The notes below the pieces were generated by a model. That model saw only the letters and a list, made by a program, of their open reading frames with translations, was not told where the DNA came from and ran no database searches. From contig BSBG01000004.1 in NCBI GenBank assembly GCA_030159235.1, positions 186,001 to 250,000 of the forward strand: a stretch of 64,000 nt of DNA, in the 5' to 3' direction. Below are positions 59,180 to 64,000 of this stretch, one piece after another (position 1 is the stretch's first letter; every line of letters begins with the position of its first letter). Origin of the DNA: Bacillus safensis (GTDB lineage: Bacteria; Bacillota; Bacilli; Bacillales; Bacillaceae). The position numbers and the translations under genes are program-made.

Positions 59180-60367
59180 ATGACAATATCCACTTTACAA
59201 AAAAGCATCAATGAACGTCTTGATGAACATTATGAGGAAATGGTTGAAATTAGACGCCATCTCCATATGAATCCTGAACTTTCTTTTCAGGAAGAAAAAA
59301 CAGCCGCTTTCATCGCCAGCTACTACGATACATTACATATACCAACACGCACTCAGGTGGGCGGTCATGGCGTACTCGCTTTTATTGAAGGAACTTCACC
59401 GGGGCCAACCATCGCCCTCAGAGCTGATTTTGATGCACTTCCTATTCAGGATGAAAAGGATGTGCCTTACAAATCAACAAAGCCTGGTGTGATGCATGCG
59501 TGCGGTCACGATGGACATACAGCGACACTTCTTGTATTAGCAAAAATCCTCCATACGCATCGTGATCAATTAAAAGGGAAAATCGTCCTTATTCATCAGC
59601 ACGCGGAAGAATATGCTCCCGGCGGTGCAAAACCAATGATTGAAGACGGCTGCTTAGACGGTGTCGATGTCATATTTGGTACGCACCTTTGGTCTCCAGA
59701 GCCATGTGGTACCGTTCTTTATAAAAGCGGGAACTTCATGGCAGCCGCCGATCGTTTCTCCATTCGAGTCCAAGGAAAAGGCGGACACGGCGCCCAGCCT
59801 CACTTAACAAAAGATGCTGTACTCATCGGCTCACAAATCGTTGCAAACTTGCAGCAAGTCGTTGCCCGTAAAGTTAATCCAGTTGATTCTGCTGTAGTGT
59901 CTGTTGGAGGTTTTGTCGCAGAGAATGCCTTTAACGTCATTGCAGATTCAGCCGTTTTAACTGGTACTGCACGTTCCTTTGAAGAAAGTGCGCGACTAGT
60001 CATCGAACGAGAAATTGAACAGGTGGTAAAAGGGGTATGCCAGATGCATGATGCTGCCTACACATATGAATATGTGAGAGGATATCCAGCTGTCAAAAAC
60101 CACCCGAAGCCGACTGAATATATTGCTGACGTCGCAAAACAGACAGAAGGTGTCACAGAAGTAAAAGAAGCGGAAACCCAAATGGGTGGAGAGGATTTTG
60201 CATACTACCTTCAGTATGTCCCGGGTACCTTCTTCTACACAGGTGCCATGCCGGAAAACAGCCAGGACGTATATCCACATCATCATCCGAAGTTCGATAT
60301 CAACGAAAAAGCAATGCCTGTCGCAGCAAAGGTACTCGCTAATGCCGTTCTTTCCTATAACGAATAA
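59180..60367 (+). CDS. yhaA: M20-family amidohydrolase YhaA
   Basis: A 395 aa metal-dependent amidohydrolase. The M20D signature is clear: RRHLHMNPELSFQEEKTA at about residues 25-42, ALRADFDALPIQDE near 82, HACGHDGHTATLL near 108, HQHAEEYAPGGAKPMI near 143, and a late QMGGEDFAYYLQYVPG. Members hydrolyse N-acyl amino acids or similar amides. The ATG at 59180 is chosen because AAGGAGG lies upstream; the ATG at 59159 contains that site. Confidence 0.9.
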   Translation: MTISTLQKSINERLDEHYEEMVEIRRHLHMNPELSFQEEKTAAFIASYYDTLHIPTRTQVGGHGVLAFIEGTSPGPTIALRADFDALPIQDEKDVPYKSTKPGVMHACGHDGHTATLLVLAKILHTHRDQLKGKIVLIHQHAEEYAPGGAKPMIEDGCLDGVDVIFGTHLWSPEPCGTVLYKSGNFMAAADRFSIRVQGKGGHGAQPHLTKDAVLIGSQIVANLQQVVARKVNPVDSAVVSVGGFVAENAFNVIADSAVLTGTARSFEESARLVIEREIEQVVKGVCQMHDAAYTYEYVRGYPAVKNHPKPTEYIADVAKQTEGVTEVKEAETQMGGEDFAYYLQYVPGTFFYTGAMPENSQDVYPHHHPKFDINEKAMPVAAKVLANAVLSYNE

Positions 60368-60397
60368 AAAAAGCCGCTGGCGACAGCGGCTTTTCTA
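60365..60397. terminator. Bidirectional terminator between yhaA and ecsC
   Basis: AAAAGCCGCTG and CAGCGGCTTTT form a perfect 11 bp stem over a GCGA loop, with tracts on both sides. Confidence 0.93.
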
Positions 60398-61102
60398 TTT
60401 CATATCTTTCAATATTCGTAAATGAAACACATGGCGTGCGACATCTCCCAGCTGCCCTGTCAGCTGATGATTCGCCACCCCGCCAACAGCGGCTCCGACG
60501 ACCGGCATTAATTGAAACAGCTTCACAAGGTCTATGTAATCTCGATACTCCTGCTGAAAGCTGTACCAATCTATTTCCTCACGGCTCGTTTCCCAATCAT
60601 TTATGATCTTCATCATTTTTTGACGATGTGCATTGCTGGAAAAGGCGCATTGAAATATACAAAGCAAAAAGAGTCTTTCCTCTTTTTGAGATAAGTCAAA
60701 GCCATAAATACAAGCCAGCTCATAAAGACATTTCATTTTTATGCTTAACAGCAGCGGAAAGTCTGCCATGCCGAGAAATAAACCGCCTGCACCTGTTCCA
60801 ATCCCTTCGATAGCAGCTGCTTTTTGATGATACTTCACTTTTTCCTTTGCCAGTTCATTTCGCTCTACAATAGATAATTGTTCATCAATCACTGTAAATG
60901 AAGTGAAGTGTGATCCTGATACGGTGGATTCTACCATTGTTTTGACCGCACTCGTGACGACTTGATGAAACCTGGCAGGAATTCGTCGGTTCACCTGCTG
61001 CTGAACTCCTTTTGAAAACCGTTCGATCTTGGAAGGCTTTCTTAAAAAACGTGTTTGAAAAAGAATGGCTTCTTCATACAACTCCCGTTCAGTTGCATTC
61101 AT
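60395..61102 (-). CDS. ecsC: EcsC family protein
   Basis: A 235 aa protein with the EcsC pattern: ATEREL near the start and the Gly-rich segment AIEGIGTGAGGLFLGMADFP, then LLLSIKMKCLYELACIYGFD at about residues 105-145, and a final PVVGAAVGGVANHQL. It is the last gene of the ecsABC operon, 53 nt after ecsB. Function is unresolved; the hydrophobic segments suggest membrane association. Confidence 0.88.
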   Translation of the reverse strand: MNATERELYEEAILFQTRFLRKPSKIERFSKGVQQQVNRRIPARFHQVVTSAVKTMVESTVSGSHFTSFTVIDEQLSIVERNELAKEKVKYHQKAAAIEGIGTGAGGLFLGMADFPLLLSIKMKCLYELACIYGFDLSQKEERLFLLCIFQCAFSSNAHRQKMMKIINDWETSREEIDWYSFQQEYRDYIDLVKLFQLMPVVGAAVGGVANHQLTGQLGDVARHVFHLRILKDMK

Positions 61103-61155
61103 CCGGTCCCCTCCTTGATGTCATCCTACGCTCGCAGTAAAAAAGATATCTCCAC

Positions 61156-62376
61156 TTATCTCATCTTTTTTAATCGGCTTTGTACGTAAGGCTTAAATAA
61201 GACAAGCACAAATGCCAAGGAAACGAGAAGACCAAGTCCGCTTCCCTGCCACCCTCCTGCTGGAAGTACCGCGCAGCTCAGCAATATCGATTGGATGATG
61301 AGCACATTACGGACGAGCACAAAAAAGCTTCGATCCTTTTCTTTTTGAGAAACTGGATAAAGTGCCTGTAATGAAAGATGAGCAAAGTGCTTCGTTAGCG
61401 GTACAAGCTGTACACCTGTGATAAATACTGTGAACAAGACAAGTAACGCACCCACCCAGCCTGCTGCACCTGTATACAAAATAATCAGGACAAACACGAC
61501 TGTTAATCTAAATACGAGACCAAAATAGTCATTTGAGCGTATAAACGCCCTCACATACATGTAAGAAAAAGTTTTACGCTGATCGTAAGGAACAAATTGT
61601 AAGAGCCAGTCCATGTATGCTCTTCTTTTCACCTGTTTCTTTAAGTGAGGCACATCTGTAAATAAGTTTGCTAAGCGATAAAAACGCTGTTTTCGTTTTA
61701 ATTCATCAGAAATATGTTTTTCCCATTGAAAAGGCTGTTTTTTTACTGCATTTGTTAAGTAAACGAGATATACACCATAGATAAGATAAAAAACGATGGC
61801 AATCGCATAAGCTGCTTGTAAGATGGTGTAGATCAACATCATATTCAATAGAAAACGAAGGGCTCCATCAAGCCATCTGACGTTTTTTCCTTGAAAATAA
61901 GTGATTCTCCATTGAATTGCTGTATTCAAGCCCTTGATCAAAATCATTTGCGCCAATATCAGCACATACACCGTAATGTCTCCTGAAGACACCGCTGAAT
62001 AAAGCGGAAGTGCGACAATGGATACAGCAATCAAAGGAAATAGCTGAGAAATGAAGCTAAAATGGAAAGCTTGTTTTAAATAAGGCTCCATCTTCCCTTC
62101 CAAAGGAAGCAAAAACACGAGATCTGCTTCTTTGATCAATGTACGCACGTAAGAGCTTGTCAGCACCAAGGAGAAAACAACGGCCATTACCCAATAGGAC
62201 GGGAAATGAGCCGGAATATGTTTGAGCCAGTTGCTATACCAGCTCGCTCCGCCTGCAAGGAAAAAAATGAGCACAATGACAAGATGATCGTTGAACATGT
62301 ATTTTAAGTATTTTCTTGTTTCTTGTACGTGTTCCTCTAATCTTGATTTCCAAATCGATTGCGTTGTTTTACTCAT
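61156..62376 (-). CDS. ecsB: ABC transporter permease EcsB
   Basis: A 406 aa integral membrane protein with about six to eight hydrophobic segments (for example LVIVLIFFLAGGASWYSNWL near residue 32). It partners EcsA. In B. subtilis, ecs mutants lose protein secretion, competence and sporulation efficiency through impaired RasP-dependent processing. It overlaps ecsA by 8 nt. Confidence 0.9.
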   Translation of the reverse strand: MSKTTQSIWKSRLEEHVQETRKYLKYMFNDHLVIVLIFFLAGGASWYSNWLKHIPAHFPSYWVMAVVFSLVLTSSYVRTLIKEADLVFLLPLEGKMEPYLKQAFHFSFISQLFPLIAVSIVALPLYSAVSSGDITVYVLILAQMILIKGLNTAIQWRITYFQGKNVRWLDGALRFLLNMMLIYTILQAAYAIAIVFYLIYGVYLVYLTNAVKKQPFQWEKHISDELKRKQRFYRLANLFTDVPHLKKQVKRRAYMDWLLQFVPYDQRKTFSYMYVRAFIRSNDYFGLVFRLTVVFVLIILYTGAAGWVGALLVLFTVFITGVQLVPLTKHFAHLSLQALYPVSQKEKDRSFFVLVRNVLIIQSILLSCAVLPAGGWQGSGLGLLVSLAFVLVLFKPYVQSRLKKMR

Positions 62377-63109
62377 AGCTTTCTTCCTTTGTTAATTCCA
62401 AATAAAGATCATCGAGTGTCGCATCTCTCATATTGAACTGTTCTCTCAGCTCTGCCAGTGTTCCTTTCGCTCTGATTTCTCCTTCGTGCAAAATAATAAA
62501 GGAATCACAATAACGTTCAGCTGTCGCCAAAATATGCGTGGACATGAGGACACTCGCGCCGTTGTTCTTTACAGCATTCATTCTTTCAAGCAGTGCATTT
62601 ATCGCAAGAGGATCAAGCCCTAAAAACGGTTCATCGATGATATACAGCTCTGGTTCAACAAGGAATGCACACATAATCATGACCTTCTGCTTCATTCCTT
62701 TTGAAAAATGAGCAGGGAACCATTTGAGCCGTTTCTCCATACGAAATTCTTTCAGTAACGATGGCAGTCGTTCGTCTAATTGTTCCTTTGACAGACCGTA
62801 AGCCATCGCTGTCAGCTCTAAATGCTCTTTTAAGGTTAATTCTTCATATAAAACAGGTGTTTCTGGAATAAACGTAAATTGGGAACGATACGCCTCTTGA
62901 TCGTCTTGAAGAGTTCGACCATTCAATTCAATAACACCTTTATGCGGTTTCATGAGCCCGATGATATGACGGATGGTTGTACTTTTCCCCGCCCCGTTTA
63001 AGCCAATGAGACCGACGATTTGATTTCTTTCTAATTCAAATGAAATATTTTTTAGAACGGGATTCTTCGTATATCCACCCGTTACCTCTTTTACAGTGAG
63101 AAGGGACAT
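62369..63109 (-). CDS. ecsA: ABC transporter ATPase EcsA
   Basis: A 246 aa ATPase. Walker A is GLNGAGKST at about residues 36-44, the signature is a variant SKGMKQKV near 135, and Walker B with catalytic Glu is LYIIDEPFLGLD near 155. A His switch lies in MSTHIL near 190. It energises EcsB. It is the first gene of the operon; the promoter should lie within the 490 bp before hit. Confidence 0.93.
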   Translation of the reverse strand: MSLLTVKEVTGGYTKNPVLKNISFELERNQIVGLIGLNGAGKSTTIRHIIGLMKPHKGVIELNGRTLQDDQEAYRSQFTFIPETPVLYEELTLKEHLELTAMAYGLSKEQLDERLPSLLKEFRMEKRLKWFPAHFSKGMKQKVMIMCAFLVEPELYIIDEPFLGLDPLAINALLERMNAVKNNGASVLMSTHILATAERYCDSFIILHEGEIRAKGTLAELREQFNMRDATLDDLYLELTKEESYE

Positions 63110-63596
63110 AAATTCGTTCCTTTCTTTCCTTTTTCCTTTATAGTAACAAAAACGAAAGGTAATTTGAAATGTTTACCTATAGACGAGTCATGAATAAAAA
63201 ATAGGCACCTTGGTCATCATAATGTATGTAGAAGAAATGAACTTGATGACCAATAAGTAAATGAGGTGTTTGTTAAAGGCAAAGAACCGCATGACAAGTT
63301 GGTTTTTCATCTAAAAACCTTAGCTTCTGTTTTGCTTCACTGATTCTTGATTTTTGTGTCCTATACAATATGTATACGACAAACCAAAACGTCAAATGAG
63401 GTGTTTACGGCAGAAATAGTAGGCATATGAATTCTTTATTTCAGTAAATAGAGAATTCAAAAGGCATATCGAATGAAAGCATCAGCATTTCTTCTGCAGG
63501 AGCAGGATGAGCGACCAAAGGAGTTCGCTTGTCCTGTTTTCTTTTTTACTTCCTTTTGTGATACGATAAAGGAAAAATAATGAGGAGTGACATGGC
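63110..63596. promoter_or_regulatory. Long ecsA / hit intergenic region with repeats and a terminator
   Basis: This 487 bp region has no convincing gene. It holds a perfect 10 bp dyad TTGGTCATCA/TGATGACCAA (63210-63219, 63244-63253); AAATGAGGTGTTT twice (63259-63271, 63394-63406); a GAATTC-ended hairpin (63429-63458) between two AGGCATAT copies; and a plus-strand terminator-like hairpin, CAGGA..AGCG/CGCT..TCCTG at about 63500-63540, followed by TTTTCTTTTTT. The last suggests a short upstream transcript ending before hit. Confidence 0.6.
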
Positions 63597-64000
63597 GTGA
63601 GCGACTGCATTTTTTGCAAGATCATTGATGGAGACATTCCATGTGCAAAAGTATATGAAGACGAGCATGTATTGGCTTTTCTTGATATTAGCCAAGTAAC
63701 AAAAGGACATACCCTTGTAATCCCAAAAATACATAAAGAAAACATTTATGAGATGACACCAGAAGTGTCTAACCACTACTTCCAAGCGATTCCGAAAATT
63801 GCAAGGGCGATCAAACAGGAATTTGAACCAATCGGGTTAAACCTTCTGAACAACAACGGTGAAAAGGCGGGACAATCTGTGTTCCATTACCATATGCATA
63901 TCATTCCACGCTACGGCAAAGGCGATGGCTTTGGTGCCGTATGGAAATCACATCAAGATCAATACACGTCAGAGGATTTAAAGGACATTTCTTCTGCTAT
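63597..64000 (+). CDS. hit: HIT-family nucleotide-binding protein (partial)
   Basis: The first 134 codons are visible and the gene runs off the right edge; B. subtilis Hit is about 145 aa, so only a few residues are missing. The product starts MSDCIFCKIIDGDIPCAKVY and contains the HIT motif HYHMHIIP near residue 97-104, preceded by NNNGEKAGQSVF. It should hydrolyse or bind purine nucleotides. The start is GTG at 63597, with GAGGAG upstream. It is divergent from ecsA as in B. subtilis. Confidence 0.93.
   Translation, partial: MSDCIFCKIIDGDIPCAKVYEDEHVLAFLDISQVTKGHTLVIPKIHKENIYEMTPEVSNHYFQAIPKIARAIKQEFEPIGLNLLNNNGEKAGQSVFHYHMHIIPRYGKGDGFGAVWKSHQDQYTSEDLKDISSA

Noticed and set aside
63482..63785. 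Minus-strand frames between ecsA and hit
   Set aside because: They run antisense through the start of hit and lack convincing starts.
1..64000. CRISPR arrays, rRNA, tRNA and insertion sequences
   Set aside because: I looked for regularly spaced repeats, tRNA T-loop signatures and transposase motifs and saw none.

Overview
The window comes from a Bacillus of the B. pumilus group (B. pumilus, B. safensis or B. altitudinis). The main evidence is the aprE protease at 39526-40677, which I recognise as the B. pumilus-type subtilisin. Around it lie host genes whose products match the B. subtilis yhxC-yhfW-hemAT-phoE-aprE-yhfN-yhfM-lcfB-lplJ-yhfI-yhfH-gltT-yhfE and yhgE-yhgD-hemYHE-pbpF-hmoB-yhaA-ecsCBA-hit blocks. 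All identifications are from reading the sequence; no database search was run.

Positions 1 to about 33750 are most of a prophage, whose left end lies outside the window. From right to left it holds a tyrosine integrase; a rightward lysogeny module (Xre-type repressor, membrane-anchored coiled-coil protein, ImmA-like protease); an operator-rich divergent control region; a leftward early module (Cro-like protein, excisionase-like protein, antirepressor, YqaJ exonuclease, RecT, DnaD-like initiator, DnaC-like loader, many small genes, dUTPase); a cargo and late-control zone (secreted protein, unknown protein, ArpU-like late regulator, and a two-gene cassette of a 310 aa soluble and a 183 aa four-helix membrane protein); and then packaging, head, connector, contractile tail sheath and tube, tape measure and baseplate genes. 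Lysis genes should lie to the left.

The prophage has split comK. At 33755-33994 only the first 80 codons of the competence master regulator remain, followed by 18 phage-encoded codons. The integrase gene, its arm-type repeats and its terminator directly abut the break. The 3' part of comK is expected beyond the left edge. Listeria phages of the A118 type also sit in comK but use a large serine recombinase; here the enzyme is a tyrosine recombinase.

From 34000 to 64000 is ordinary host chromosome: redox and aerotaxis genes, the extracellular protease with a conserved leader stem-loop, lipid and lipoate metabolism, glutamate uptake, the hemEHY haem operon, a class A penicillin-binding protein, and the ecsABC transporter operon. 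Several operators can be read directly: a FadR-type palindrome before lcfB, paired 27 bp YhgD-type sites, an inverted repeat before hemE, and a 12 bp inverted repeat bracketing the comK promoter. I saw no tRNA, rRNA, CRISPR array or insertion sequence.
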